Virus record (IMG/VR): IMGVR_UViG_3300045135_003504
Span: 1 to 29,540 of that record
Direction: 5' to 3' (one strand)
DNA length: 29,540 nucleotides
Origin: a virus
The notes below the pieces were generated by a model. The model saw nothing but the letters and a program-made list of their open reading frames with translations, was not told the origin of the DNA and ran no database searches. This document shows, piece by piece, positions 1-8,247 of this stretch. Positions within the stretch are counted from its first letter, which is position 1; every line of letters begins with the position of its first letter. A program made the position numbers and the translations under genes.

Positions 1-287
1 TAAACCACATTTAACTGATGGTAGTATTTGTACTCTCTAAAAATCTTGTCCTGACAATCGGCATCAAGTTCGGTTTCAGAGATAACAACGCTGGCATTCT
101 GACTCATTACGACTGAGCCTGAATCATAGTCCCCTTCCCAGATTTGAGTAGCGGGATCAAGTTCCACCTCACGGTATTTAAAATTGACCTCATTACGCTC
201 ATGATCGATGCCTGAAGTCATACCAATATAAGCACCAGTGAACTTATTAAACACCAGTACCATTTTCTGATTTTCAGCGAATTCCAT
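1..287 (-). CDS. Hypothetical phage protein following the tail fibre gene (partial, 3' end off window)
   Basis: An open frame runs from an ATG at 287 to the left edge, giving 95 residues without a stop. It starts 2 bases after the stop of the tail fibre gene, so it is almost certainly the next cistron of the late operon. The protein starts MEFAENQKMVLVFN and contains a segment with GAYIGMTSGIDHE. It is acidic and shows no membrane segment or motif I recognise. By position it could be a fibre-associated or fibre-assembly protein, since P2-like phages place the fibre chaperone G directly after fibre H, but the sequence itself does not prove that. Confidence 0.6.
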   Translation of the reverse strand, partial: MEFAENQKMVLVFNKFTGAYIGMTSGIDHERNEVNFKYREVELDPATQIWEGDYDSGSVVMSQNASVVISETELDADCQDKIFREYKYYHQLNVV

Positions 288-289
288 AT

Positions 290-1324
290 CTAACCCCACC
301 AAGCTGTGTGAGTGGTAAAACCTAAGGACCAGGACGATCCTGACTTAAAGAACCGGGCTGTCCACTGATCGTTGTACCAATTAGCACCGTTACCGGTACC
401 TCGCCAATAACGATTGCGATACACCACAATCATCATGCTGCCATCACCAAACTGTGCTGGAGGATGTATTGCCTGAGCCCAAGACAAAGCAGTTGAGGAA
501 CTGCTTGTGTTACCTGTTCCTTGAACATCCACATACACTGTCTTGCCACCCAGATTGGTGCCTAAGGTGATATAGCGATCATCGTGATTGTGGTTTGATG
601 GAGGGTAAGTTGCAGGTTTATCATCCAGTTCACTCCATTTATGTCTGTGTGAAGATGGAGGATAACTTGACGGTTTATTATCTAACTCACTCCAGTTATG
701 CCTATGCCCTGATGGTGGATAAGAACTAGGCTTCTGATCTATTTCAGACCAGGCATGACGATGCACCTTTTTCGCATACCTCGCATCGCCATGTAATCGC
801 TGGCCTTTAGGTGTCACAACCTTATCTTGAAGGCTACCAGATACAGCTTCACTATCCGTCGCGTACTTCACCAGGCCCAATTTATCTGTACGAGCTGGTG
901 TTAAGCTGACTGTACCAGTTCCGATAACATTGATACTGTTCTTTGGCAGCGCACCTAGTGCCAAATCAAAGGCAATCAATAAATCAACGCCAGCGGCTTT
1001 AAAAGCAATGGGATGATCAGGATTACTCCAAATGGCTAGCAACGTGCCATCATCCAGATAAAAGCCAACCTCTCTTACCCAATAAGAATGTTCATCACCT
1101 TCCTCAATGGCTGTGATGTGTATCTGCGTGTCAGAAATCAGATTACTACTTCCAATGACAATACGGCGCTTTTCATTTTTCAATGAAGTAGCTGATTCAT
1201 CCGGAATCCAGCCTTCTTCTCCCAACCCAATGCTAGTCACATTGGCCTGAAATCCAGAACTCGTTGAATTAAATACAGCCTGTAATCCGGCTTGAGTCAC
1301 CACTGGCTGAAACGGCTGCGTCAT
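290..1324 (-). CDS. H: Tail fibre protein, P2 gpH-like N-terminal domain
   Basis: A 344-aa tail fibre protein that should bind the baseplate through its N-terminus and contact the host surface with its C-terminus. The first ~140 residues (start MTQPFQPVVTQAG, then WIPDESATSL and YWVREVGFYLDDGTLLAIW) match the N-terminal domain of P2 gpH-type fibres. A linker with KLGLVKYATDSEAVSG follows, typical of fibre shafts. Residues 188-244 are three 19-residue repeats of the form HxHxWSE(I/L)DxKPxxYPPS, closed by HNH. The short C-terminus is rich in W, G and Y. It is shorter than P2 gpH (~670 aa). I start it at the ATG at 1324, which overlaps the gpI stop as ATGA; an upstream in-frame codon at 1354 would run deep into gpI. 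Confidence 0.88.
   Translation of the reverse strand: MTQPFQPVVTQAGLQAVFNSTSSGFQANVTSIGLGEEGWIPDESATSLKNEKRRIVIGSSNLISDTQIHITAIEEGDEHSYWVREVGFYLDDGTLLAIWSNPDHPIAFKAAGVDLLIAFDLALGALPKNSINVIGTGTVSLTPARTDKLGLVKYATDSEAVSGSLQDKVVTPKGQRLHGDARYAKKVHRHAWSEIDQKPSSYPPSGHRHNWSELDNKPSSYPPSSHRHKWSELDDKPATYPPSNHNHDDRYITLGTNLGGKTVYVDVQGTGNTSSSSTALSWAQAIHPPAQFGDGSMMIVVYRNRYWRGTGNGANWYNDQWTARFFKSGSSWSLGFTTHTAWWG
593..763 (-). repeat. Three 57-bp in-frame repeats encoding HxH motifs in the tail fibre shaft
   Basis: Three tandem 57-base units each encode 19 residues with the pattern HRH-x-WSE-(I/L)-D-x-KP-(S/A)-(S/T)-YPPS, followed by a fourth HNH. At the DNA level the units have diverged at synonymous positions. 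In trimeric phage fibres such as the T4 gp37 tip, HxH triplets coordinate metal ions along the fibre axis, so these repeats probably form metal-stabilised shaft segments. Unit number could vary by recombination between repeats. Confidence 0.8.
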
Positions 1325-1872
1325 TGAAATTCTCCTGTGACGCGAGCCACACAAAAGGTCTGTAAAATTGGATTTATGTGAATATCAGTGCCGTACTTCA
1401 CACCCGCTTTGAAGTCATAATGAGATCGTGCAGGCTTGGCATTATTTATGGCCTTTTTCAGGGCCACGAAATACTCATTGGTTAATACAGGAGGATTTCC
1501 CTCCATTTCCCGATCTGCAGCCCAGGCTTTAATCTTAAACGTATGAGACGATCCACCGTCTTCAAACCATTCTGTTAAATCAACCTGAACTCCAAAGGCT
1601 TCCATGGCAAGTTTTACTGATGAAACCGTCCCTTTTCGCCTATGAATTTCAATGCTGTCTGCTATTTGCGCCCGTTTGATTTCAGCAGGCCAGTCACTGT
1701 TCCAGTTATCAACTGACAGTGCCCAGGCAAGCCATGGCAGGAACTCTTCAGGACATTCTTTTGGGTTCCAAAGCTGATCGATTTGAACGGGTAATTCACC
1801 TATGGAACTTACCGTGTCAGTTAGGTCTTTCTCAAAGTCTGTGGCATTAATAGGAAGTAACGATGAAGTCAC
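1321..1872 (-). CDS. I: Baseplate wedge / tail protein I (P2 gpI family)
   Basis: A 183-aa protein of the P2 gpI family, which forms part of the baseplate periphery and joins the fibre to the wedge. The family signature is visible in LWNPKECPEEFLPWLAWALSVD near residue 35-55, followed by the RRKGTVSSVKLAMEAFG segment. It starts with GTG at 1872, and an AAAGGAGGTAA Shine-Dalgarno lies just upstream, so this start is well supported. The gene sits 11 bases after gpJ and overlaps the fibre start by four bases. Gene order J-I-H is that of P2. Confidence 0.93.
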   Translation of the reverse strand: MTSSLLPINATDFEKDLTDTVSSIGELPVQIDQLWNPKECPEEFLPWLAWALSVDNWNSDWPAEIKRAQIADSIEIHRRKGTVSSVKLAMEAFGVQVDLTEWFEDGGSSHTFKIKAWAADREMEGNPPVLTNEYFVALKKAINNAKPARSHYDFKAGVKYGTDIHINPILQTFCVARVTGEFQ

Positions 1873-1883
1873 ACTTACCTCCT

Positions 1884-2762
1884 TTAATCGACCGTTATAC
1901 GCTCACACCAACCAGCTTCATGTTGAGACAGGGTGATGTTCGAAGTCGGCTTTATAAGCTCTACTCTTTCCACACCCGGCTGATGCAAGGCTGCGTAAAT
2001 CCCGGACAAGGTAATATCATTGCCCAGCAGGTGATGATCTTTCACGTATTGAGAAATCGCCTCAATGGATTTGGCTTCAACAACGTTCGCATCAGGCCCA
2101 TCGTACAAATACAGCTTTGCCTGCACCTCATAGGAAACAATCTGACAGGCTTCAACCGTTACATGGTCTGTAAGTGGTCTGACTGAATCTTCGTTAAGCT
2201 GGTTAAATACCTGATCAATTAGTGCCTGATCAGGTACACCCTGATTTTCGGATGAGAGCACTGTCACTAGCACCTCACCAGGATGGGGGCTTGAAACATC
2301 GACATCTTTGACCTGTGGGCTAGCAGCCAAGGCGTGGTAAACATAACTACCAATTGGTCCTGCTGTGCTATGCCCTTCCATACTTAGCTGAACACGTTTT
2401 CTTAAACGATCATCGCTTTCGTATTTAGGCTCAATAGGTGGAATCGCATCGGGATCCCCTTCATCAATGACTTGCCTTGTTACACCAAAGAAACCTGCCA
2501 GATTATCCAAATCGGCATTCACAGCGTAAGCCAGCATTACCCCTTTAGCGGCATCGTTGATACGTGCGCGAAGCAAGACTTCACGATAAGCTGCCACTTC
2601 CAGTATTTTGTAAACTGGGTCACTTTCCATATAAGCATTAAACGATGGATCTCGTTGTATCAAATCAGAAAGCATGCTCTGAAGAATCGCTTCAAAGCTT
2701 AAATTTTCAATAATGTCAGGAGAAGGTAGTTGGGCAAGATCGATTGCGCTGAACCCGCTCAT
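1884..2762 (-). CDS. J: Baseplate wedge protein J (P2 gpJ / Baseplate_J family)
   Basis: A 292-aa baseplate wedge protein of the gpJ family, part of the ring around the central spike in contractile tails. Family features are the N-terminal SDLIQRDPSFNAYMESDPVYKILEVAAYREVLLRARIN segment (read in two halves), a central DD-R-KRVQLSMEGHSTAGP block around residue 118-140, and the VKDVDVSSPHPGEVLVTVL strand region. Length is close to P2 gpJ (302 aa). The ATG at 2762 overlaps the stop of the gpW gene as ATGA, so the two are translationally coupled. Confidence 0.95.
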   Translation of the reverse strand: MSGFSAIDLAQLPSPDIIENLSFEAILQSMLSDLIQRDPSFNAYMESDPVYKILEVAAYREVLLRARINDAAKGVMLAYAVNADLDNLAGFFGVTRQVIDEGDPDAIPPIEPKYESDDRLRKRVQLSMEGHSTAGPIGSYVYHALAASPQVKDVDVSSPHPGEVLVTVLSSENQGVPDQALIDQVFNQLNEDSVRPLTDHVTVEACQIVSYEVQAKLYLYDGPDANVVEAKSIEAISQYVKDHHLLGNDITLSGIYAALHQPGVERVELIKPTSNITLSQHEAGWCERITVD

Positions 2763-3094
2763 ACCGACAATCCCTCCAAAATAATGTTCTTGTTATCGGG
2801 TAAATAATTACCCTCTAGCGCAATGGAGATAGCACCATGCTCGATGCTTTCCACCACAACCCGTGTTAACTCCAATCGTGGTTCCCAATTAATCAGTGCT
2901 TCACTGACGGCCGTGTATATTTCTACCAACAACGCCCTGTTAATGGGAGCATCCACAAGCTCGTATAATCTCGAACCATAATCACGGCGCATGACTCGAG
3001 AACCAATGGGTGTGGTCAAAATATCAATGATCGATTGCCTTAAGTGATCAATCCCCGTTAAGGATTCACCTGTAAATCGATTCATACCGTTCAT
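2759..3094 (-). CDS. W: Baseplate protein W (gp25-like family)
   Basis: A 111-aa protein of the GPW/gp25 family that sits at the inner baseplate and is thought to start sheath assembly. Diagnostic parts are HLRQSIIDILTTPIGSRVMR, the following RRDYGSRLYELVDAP, and the C-terminal ALEGNYLP strand. Length matches P2 gpW (115 aa). The first ATG at 3094 is used here; a GAGG lies 10 bases upstream. Note this is the P2 baseplate W, unrelated to the lambda-like head gene W found at 9792-10019. Confidence 0.95.
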   Translation of the reverse strand: MNGMNRFTGESLTGIDHLRQSIIDILTTPIGSRVMRRDYGSRLYELVDAPINRALLVEIYTAVSEALINWEPRLELTRVVVESIEHGAISIALEGNYLPDNKNIILEGLSV

Positions 3095-3106
3095 TGAAAT
3101 TTAACC

Positions 3107-3691
3107 TCATTGGCTATTTGTTGTTTTGGCCGTACTAGCGCCACCGGAAAGTACACCGCCATGAGTGTGTTGATTATAAATATCGCGATCTTCTTTCATG
3201 GATCGGGTGTGATCAGTTATGTCTTTGGTCGACACGATATTGCCGATAACCTTCACATCACCAGTAACAGTTAGCCCACCATCAGCGACTAACTCTGCGG
3301 TAGCACCTGATGGCAATACAGCTTTTAAGCAATGCGCTTTGCGATCATATTCAATCACTGCTCCATCGCCATATTGAGTACGATGTACATCAGCGCTTTG
3401 AGCAATAGCAGGGTGGTCTTTTTGATTGATAGAACCCAGGACCACACCCTGAGTTAACTCACCACTCGGTGACAGAACCAGTACCTGCTCCCCCTTCTCC
3501 AATGACCAAAAGCTCACATCGTTACCCGCACGCTGCACAAGCATTGGTAGCCATGTGGTTGTCAAATCACCAATAGCGACTTTGACCCTGGGTATACTCG
3601 TTTCATAGGATACGTCGATGACTTTTCCCAAAAGAAACATATTGGCAAGACGCCGGTGTAACTCAGAGACTTCAAAGTGCAGATTCATCAT
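3107..3691 (-). CDS. V: Baseplate spike protein V (P2 gpV-like)
   Basis: A ~194-aa membrane-piercing spike protein that forms a trimer at the centre of the baseplate. Residues MNLHFEVSELHRRLANMFLLGKV form the usual N-terminus, followed by an OB-fold region with LPMLVQRAGNDVSFWSLEKGEQVLVLSPSGE (read in two parts) and TQGVVLGSIN. Near the C-terminus the beta-helix ends in QHTHGG, an HxH tip like the one that holds iron in P2 gpV. Two adjacent ATGs at 3691 and 3688 fit the family start; a longer in-frame extension to 3808 would lie wholly within the upstream gene. The chosen start overlaps that gene by about 20 bases. Confidence 0.92.
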   Translation of the reverse strand: MMNLHFEVSELHRRLANMFLLGKVIDVSYETSIPRVKVAIGDLTTTWLPMLVQRAGNDVSFWSLEKGEQVLVLSPSGELTQGVVLGSINQKDHPAIAQSADVHRTQYGDGAVIEYDRKAHCLKAVLPSGATAELVADGGLTVTGDVKVIGNIVSTKDITDHTRSMKEDRDIYNQHTHGGVLSGGASTAKTTNSQ

Positions 3692-4184
3692 GGATATAAA
3701 TCGTCTCTCTGTCCGTATCGTCCCGCCACCCCAGATCAATGATCTTGGGACTAATACCTGTTTGCGCCCATATATCCTCACCAACGCGATATTGATGGGT
3801 CCACTCAATCAGCCAACAACGATGACCCTGAAGATCTGGTGAGAAGTGATCAGGAGCAGCTTGCTTTATGTGAGCATCCCCTACGCCGATCGACTTCCAC
3901 TCAAATGTTTCAAGCCAACTTAAGCACTGCTGAACCATCTGCCAAAGAGCACTAACAGGCTCTGTATCAGGAAGCAGAATTCGCCCTTCCCAATGACTAA
4001 TCAACACTAGTTCACTCGTACCAGCCGACCGCCCAGGAGCAAGTTCCACCAAATCCAAAAGCATGGCTGGTAAGCTGATCTCATCACGGCGCTTGGGTAA
4101 AGCGCCGCAGTAATGGATATTGGGGTTTTGACTAAAGCCCTCGATCAGGGTGTCATAGGTTTTACTAAGCTTATCCACGATCAA
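3672..4184 (-). CDS. Putative tail terminator / tail completion protein
   Basis: A 170-aa protein between the gpZ-like minor tail protein and spike V. It starts MIVDKLSKTYDTLIEGF, has a conserved-looking LPAMLLDLVELAPGR patch, and a strand-rich end (CWLIEWTHQYRVGEDIW). That alpha-beta pattern and the position suggest a tail terminator, the protein that caps the tail tube and joins it to the head (roles held by lambda gpU or Mu gp37). Sequence alone does not settle the family. Start and stop each overlap neighbours (ATGA with the upstream gene). Confidence 0.6.
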   Translation of the reverse strand: MIVDKLSKTYDTLIEGFSQNPNIHYCGALPKRRDEISLPAMLLDLVELAPGRSAGTSELVLISHWEGRILLPDTEPVSALWQMVQQCLSWLETFEWKSIGVGDAHIKQAAPDHFSPDLQGHRCWLIEWTHQYRVGEDIWAQTGISPKIIDLGWRDDTDRETIYIHDESAL

Positions 4185-4711
4185 CTCCGAACCAGATACC
4201 TAAGTTCTCGCTCAAAGAACACATCAAACTGAGCTAACGCCTGCCCATCCATCATGTCATCCATGGCATCTTTTAACCGACCGGTGAAAACAATTTGTAC
4301 TTCCTGAATGGGAAAACGCGTTTTACCTCGGCGACGAAAGACTCCGGTGTGACCATTTGGCATGGTGGCCAAAAAGGCATGATCAAACTGACGCTTGCCT
4401 GCTTTTACACCACGCTTATTTTGTGAAGCCCTGCCAAGTTTAGCGGCTTTCACGACACCCGATTTAGGATCAAGGCCAACCACCACTTCCAATCGATTAC
4501 GCTTTGCCGGCACCACCCTTAAACCACTGCGAATTAAACCCACTTTGATATCAAGCTCTTTTGCGGTGTCAGAGGACAAGCGAGTCCTTAACCACCTTGC
4601 GGTTTTATTGAGCGCCCTTGAATACGCAACCAGCACTTTACCTTGTGCTTGATTCAGCTCCTGCTCCCATTTGTGCAGGTCTTTATCAGGCGTAAGGGTC
4701 AGCTTAATCAT
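4181..4711 (-). CDS. Z: Minor tail protein Z-like (lambda gpZ family)
   Basis: A 176-aa basic protein similar to the lambda gpZ / prophage minor tail Z family, needed for correct head-tail joining and DNA positioning in the tail. Visible features are YSRALNKTARWLRTRLS near residue 30, AKELDIKVGLIRSGLRV, and the GHTGVFRRRGKTRFPIQE block near residue 120-140 that is characteristic of the family. Length is near lambda gpZ (192 aa). It overlaps the FII-like gene and the next gene by four bases each. A lambda-type Z in front of P2-type baseplate genes marks the join between the two modules. Confidence 0.85.
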   Translation of the reverse strand: MIKLTLTPDKDLHKWEQELNQAQGKVLVAYSRALNKTARWLRTRLSSDTAKELDIKVGLIRSGLRVVPAKRNRLEVVVGLDPKSGVVKAAKLGRASQNKRGVKAGKRQFDHAFLATMPNGHTGVFRRRGKTRFPIQEVQIVFTGRLKDAMDDMMDGQALAQFDVFFERELRYLVRS

Positions 4712-5043
4712 AAGTAATCAAAGGGTAACGCCTTAGCGATCCAAACCAACTGGTGTAAATCCAGCCTTGGCTCTTCCTCGATCCGGTAGACCTTGCCGTT
4801 TAAATGCACCTCATCCCCTCTCGATGGTGATGCCACCTCACTGACCCGAAACTCAATCTGCGGGTTCTCCGCATGCATGGATTCTTCACCAAGATCAAAA
4901 TACCCGTCTGGCCGACGGGCAATGATTTTGATTTTTTTGGTTTCTTTTACAACCGAAGAATCAATGCCAGAACGAGAATGAAAAGTGGCATTTTTGCCCA
5001 GATGAGAAAATTGGCTATCAATAGCCCTCTCAAAAGAGCTCAT
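4708..5043 (-). CDS. FII: Head-tail joining protein, lambda gpFII-like
   Basis: A 111-aa protein matching lambda gpFII in length (117 aa), position and pattern. FII attaches to the filled head and forms the docking face for the tail. The C-terminal half shows the expected strand pattern: IEFRVSEVASPSRGDEVHLN then GKVYRIEEEPRLD. The ATG at 5043 shares its A with the TGA stop of the upstream gene (TGATG), and AAGGTGA precedes it; a GTG one codon earlier (5046) is the alternative. Assignment rests on fold-level resemblance and synteny with E, FI and Z. Confidence 0.8.
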   Translation of the reverse strand: MSSFERAIDSQFSHLGKNATFHSRSGIDSSVVKETKKIKIIARRPDGYFDLGEESMHAENPQIEFRVSEVASPSRGDEVHLNGKVYRIEEEPRLDLHQLVWIAKALPFDYL

Positions 5044-5372
5044 CACTCACCTTCAATCAACTGTTGGTAGGCATCCCACGCTTTATCACGTTGGGCTGCC
5101 GTGATGTTTTCACCTAGGATTGCTTCAATGGCTTTCACACCAGGCTTACCATCCTTGCCATAAGCATCTTCAGGAAGATCTGTAATGGCATCAAGAATCG
5201 CTTCCACAAGGTGAGCGTCATCGAATGCTTGATCACCTGTCGGTGTAACAAAGCCACGATCAATCAGATCCTTGGCCTCGTCATCATCCAAGCTCACAAT
5301 CTCTCCTATTTTTACAGACTGATACTTACCAGGCTTACCAACACGCAAGGTCACTAAACTAATCACTTTCAT
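5043..5372 (-). CDS. Small phage head protein in the FI position (HI1506/FluMu N-domain-like)
   Basis: A 109-aa protein directly after the major capsid gene, where lambda has FI. The N-terminus, MKVISLVTLRVGKPGKYQSV then GEIVSLDDDEAKDLIDRGFV, matches the small domain seen in Mu-like HI1506 proteins and many head-region proteins. The C-terminal helical part has DGKPGVKAIEAILGENITAAQRD, a LEM/FluMu-like helix pair. The ATG at 5372 has AAGGAGG five bases upstream, which decides the start against a longer frame to 5429 that would run into the capsid gene. A role in DNA packaging, as for FI, is an inference from position only. Confidence 0.8.
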   Translation of the reverse strand: MKVISLVTLRVGKPGKYQSVKIGEIVSLDDDEAKDLIDRGFVTPTGDQAFDDAHLVEAILDAITDLPEDAYGKDGKPGVKAIEAILGENITAAQRDKAWDAYQQLIEGE

Positions 5373-5382
5373 CCGTGCCTCC

Positions 5383-6414
5383 TTAACGTACGGTAGCGCA
5401 GAAGGTGGCATTGGGGCGGTAAGGGACAATCAGCGGTGCAGACTGCATCAGCAACCAACGAACTGCAGGATCCTCTTCCAACCAGGACTTGGTGAAGTAG
5501 CGACTAGCTCGGTAATTAGCCTTTTCATCCTGAATCACACCATAGCAACGCGTGCCTTCCAGCATACCCTGACTGGCAATCAGTACTGTGTATGGTGGCA
5601 GCATGTTTTGGGACTTACCGTCGTCATCCACGTAAGAATCGTTATAAACCCAGAAATCGAAGTCACCAATGGAGCCTGCATAACGAGCCTTGTCGTTACC
5701 CTGACCGCGCACATAAATATCCACATCCAAGGTGTTGCTGGTACCGCGACGCAGATCCAGAAGCTTCTCTACCTTGTCATTGGACTTAAACACACGCCAG
5801 GCCAGTGGATCCATAATGACTTTACGAGCGGCAGCGCCAGACTTCATCTGCACAAGACCTGCCCAGTCTTCAATGTCATTAAGTGGATTTACACCAGACT
5901 CACCCCAACGGCCAGCGCCTGTTAGAACCTGAGTCAGATTGCCATCACGCTGAAAGTCGATGATCTGTGTTGGGTAATCTTCACCAGTAACGGTAATCTT
6001 ACCGGTACGAAGTGCTTCTGCTGCCATCACCTCTTCACGGCGAGTCAGGTTCTCCACCTGATTGGTCAGGGCCTTATTAAGGGCTGCTTCGCGACGATCC
6101 ATAGGTTTTAAACTGCCACCAATGGTTTCGCCAATCAGGCGCTTCAGTGGCGCGTTTGGATCAAAGCGACGCTTGTCTTTCACATAAGCAGGCTTAAAGC
6201 TTCGGGTTTCAAAACCCTCAGCATCCACGACTTTGCCCTGTACCAATGGCGATACAAAAGGCACCAGACGCGGCTTAGATTTATCAATATCGAAGTGAAT
6301 TTCTTCACTGTCTTCCGTTTGAATGGAAGGAAAAAATGTATCCAGCAAAAAAGAAGCTGGACGATCCAAGTGTTCAACCACTCGGTTTAGGACATGGGTA
6401 GAAAAAATATCCAT
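5383..6414 (-). CDS. E: Major capsid protein, lambda gpE family
   Basis: A 343-aa major capsid protein of the lambda gpE family (HK97 fold); lambda gpE is 341 aa. Recognisable blocks are the N-terminal LDRPASFLLDTFFPSIQTED, the IHFDI strand, LVPFVSPLVQGKVV, and the C-terminal MLEGTRCYGVIQDEKAN followed by KSWLEEDPAVRWLLMQSAPL and a proline-rich end. It follows the decoration protein D gene by 32 bases, which keeps the lambda order C-Nu3-D-E. Confidence 0.96.
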   Translation of the reverse strand: MDIFSTHVLNRVVEHLDRPASFLLDTFFPSIQTEDSEEIHFDIDKSKPRLVPFVSPLVQGKVVDAEGFETRSFKPAYVKDKRRFDPNAPLKRLIGETIGGSLKPMDRREAALNKALTNQVENLTRREEVMAAEALRTGKITVTGEDYPTQIIDFQRDGNLTQVLTGAGRWGESGVNPLNDIEDWAGLVQMKSGAAARKVIMDPLAWRVFKSNDKVEKLLDLRRGTSNTLDVDIYVRGQGNDKARYAGSIGDFDFWVYNDSYVDDDGKSQNMLPPYTVLIASQGMLEGTRCYGVIQDEKANYRASRYFTKSWLEEDPAVRWLLMQSAPLIVPYRPNATFCATVR

Positions 6415-6446
6415 TAATAGTCTCCTAGAGTTTGTTCTTAAACCGA

Positions 6447-6842
6447 TTAAGGTTGGTTGTGGCTGATAAAGATGGAACTCATGCGAAGTTGCTTGGTAAC
6501 CGTCTCCAGCGTATGACCTTCACCAAAGGTCAGCGCATGACCATTGAACTGACCAGACAAATACACATGGGCTTGCACATAGCCTTCGGATTCAGACACG
6601 CTCTCAGCCAGAATGGCTTGGGGTTTTTCAGAACCATCAGTAGCCGCGGTGGTGCTAAGTACAAACTCGCCTGTTTGGCCGATCTGACCCAAGACTGCTC
6701 CTACTGGCAAGCCACCCTCTACCAAGGCATAGCGTGCTACGCGTGGGTATTCACCTGCGATCAAATTATCCGGCGTGTACTTACCCTGATTGGTAAAACC
6801 CTGGGCGATGCCTGGTTGTGTTTTTACGTTTAACTCACTCAT
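6447..6842 (-). CDS. D: Head decoration protein, lambda gpD family
   Basis: A 131-aa capsid decoration protein; trimers bind at the capsid threefold axes after expansion and lock the shell. Family features are GEYPRVARYALVEGGLPVGAVLG in the N-terminal half and an acidic beta-rich C-terminus with VYLSGQFNGHALTFG. Lambda gpD is 110 aa. The ATG at 6842 overlaps the protease stop (ATGA). The first ~25 residues are probably disordered until capsid binding, as in lambda gpD. Confidence 0.94.
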   Translation of the reverse strand: MSELNVKTQPGIAQGFTNQGKYTPDNLIAGEYPRVARYALVEGGLPVGAVLGQIGQTGEFVLSTTAATDGSEKPQAILAESVSESEGYVQAHVYLSGQFNGHALTFGEGHTLETVTKQLRMSSIFISHNQP

Positions 6843-7345
6843 GCGGCATCTCCTGAATTAGTTCCAAATTGAGCAATGCGCTTGGCAATCATGTCGGCGC
6901 TTACTTCTTCACTTTCACCGTCATCGGGTTCAATATCAGGATTAATCATGTCAGCCATGGCTTGTTCAAAACCAGACCCTGTAGCTTCAACACTTTTAGC
7001 AGGAGATGCTTTCAACGTAGCCAGCGCCATCTCGACACTCATCTCGGTGGAAAATGCTAGATGTTTAGCTAATTCTTCTCGACCTTTGGCTTCATCGGCA
7101 CCGATAATGGCACCAATGCGTGCACGCTCTGATTCAACCGCGCTGATAGTGAGCTTTTCTGCTTCAGTGGTCGTGACACTTATGCGATCAGCAAAATCAG
7201 CTTCGCAACTAGCCACCGTTTCATCCTGAATCGCTTTCACAATATCTGGATAGTTTTCTTTTAAATTCGACACGCTCATCGGTGCCTGCTGGGTAGACTC
7301 AGCATTAGTATTGCCAGAATCTGACGCCAATTCTTTCTTGGGCAT
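6839..7345 (-). CDS. Nested scaffold protein within the protease gene (Nu3-like)
   Basis: An in-frame ATG at 7345 (residue 295 of the protease, start MPKKELASDSGNTN) is preceded by GAGGA with a 7-base gap, a good Shine-Dalgarno inside coding sequence. Translation from it gives a 168-aa, acidic, helix-rich protein that shares its C-terminus with the protease. Lambda makes its scaffold Nu3 in exactly this way from within gene C. The segment boundary falls after the peptidase fold, so the product would be scaffold alone. No experimental evidence is available here; the claim rests on the internal signal and the lambda precedent. Confidence 0.72.
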   Translation of the reverse strand: MPKKELASDSGNTNAESTQQAPMSVSNLKENYPDIVKAIQDETVASCEADFADRISVTTTEAEKLTISAVESERARIGAIIGADEAKGREELAKHLAFSTEMSVEMALATLKASPAKSVEATGSGFEQAMADMINPDIEPDDGESEEVSADMIAKRIAQFGTNSGDAA

Positions 7346-8227
7346 GGAAATATCCTCTTCTAGATTACCTTGCTCCATAACCAAAGAATCCTGCACATTG
7401 GCAGGATTCCGATAAGGCTCATTTTGGAGCGAATACTCTGTTATTAACTGATCCAGGCTTCCCGTTCGATCAGCCAGTCCACTCTTAACGGCTAAGGATC
7501 CGATAAACACATCACCTTTTCCGTAAGTAGACTTCACCGTAGGAGGATCAACGCCTCGGTGCTTTGCGATGGCATCGATAAATACCGACGCCAGATCATC
7601 AATTCTATTTTGTAATCGACTACGATCCTCGTCTTTTTCAGGATCCAATCGTTTGTGTGGGCTTTGGGATGAAACCACCTCGATAGTGTTCTGTTTATTA
7701 GCGCTGCGGTATACGGCCACCACACCAATGGACCCGATCATGGAGGTATCAGACACCACAATCTCATCACAAGCTGATGCTAACCAATAAGCCCCTGACG
7801 CAATGTCACCGGATGCGTACGCGATAATTGGCTTCTTGCCTCTTGTCTCATAGATCATCCGAGCAAGTTCAGCACAACCATTTACCTCACCACCAGGCGA
7901 ATCAATATCAAAGATGATGCTGGTAATCGCTGGATCATTGAGGGCTTTTGCAAAGTCTTTAGCCAAAAGCTCATAACTCGTAGCCCCACTGATTGCCGTG
8001 AACAAATTGGCATAACGAAACAGTGGTCCCGTTACCGGTAACACCGCCACACCATCATGGACTTCCACCTTGTAGTGATGATCAAGATCCTTACCAACAC
8101 GACTAGATATCGCTTCAATGGTTTCATCTGGCGATTTATGATCCCGCGTCACAATACTCAACAAATTATTGAGTACAGGCTCATCGATAGCCCAGGGCTC
8201 ACCCGTCGCATAATTCCAAAATTTCAT
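6839..8227 (-). CDS. C: Capsid maturation protease, S49 family (lambda gpC-like)
   Basis: A 462-aa serine peptidase of the S49/SppA clan that processes the prohead from inside. The ClpP-fold core has VLPVTGPLF near residue 62, FDIDSPGGEVNG at 106-117 and DIASGAYWLASACDEI at 141-156 with the likely nucleophile Ser144. The general-base lysine should be one of those in HKRLDPEKDE near 192-198. Residues 295-462 form a charged helical tail of scaffold type (see the nested entry). Lambda gpC is 439 aa. It starts at 8227, after a 20-base gap behind the portal gene. Confidence 0.93.
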   Translation of the reverse strand: MKFWNYATGEPWAIDEPVLNNLLSIVTRDHKSPDETIEAISSRVGKDLDHHYKVEVHDGVAVLPVTGPLFRYANLFTAISGATSYELLAKDFAKALNDPAITSIIFDIDSPGGEVNGCAELARMIYETRGKKPIIAYASGDIASGAYWLASACDEIVVSDTSMIGSIGVVAVYRSANKQNTIEVVSSQSPHKRLDPEKDEDRSRLQNRIDDLASVFIDAIAKHRGVDPPTVKSTYGKGDVFIGSLAVKSGLADRTGSLDQLITEYSLQNEPYRNPANVQDSLVMEQGNLEEDISMPKKELASDSGNTNAESTQQAPMSVSNLKENYPDIVKAIQDETVASCEADFADRISVTTTEAEKLTISAVESERARIGAIIGADEAKGREELAKHLAFSTEMSVEMALATLKASPAKSVEATGSGFEQAMADMINPDIEPDDGESEEVSADMIAKRIAQFGTNSGDAA

Positions 8228-8247
8228 TTTCTTTTAGAACCCTTTTA

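Noticed and set aside
1863-2186. Plus-strand frame of 107 codons opposite gpJ
   Set aside because: It lies wholly within the baseplate J gene on the other strand and shows no protein-like features; it is a shadow frame. The other plus-strand frames within the late and early operons were rejected for the same reason.
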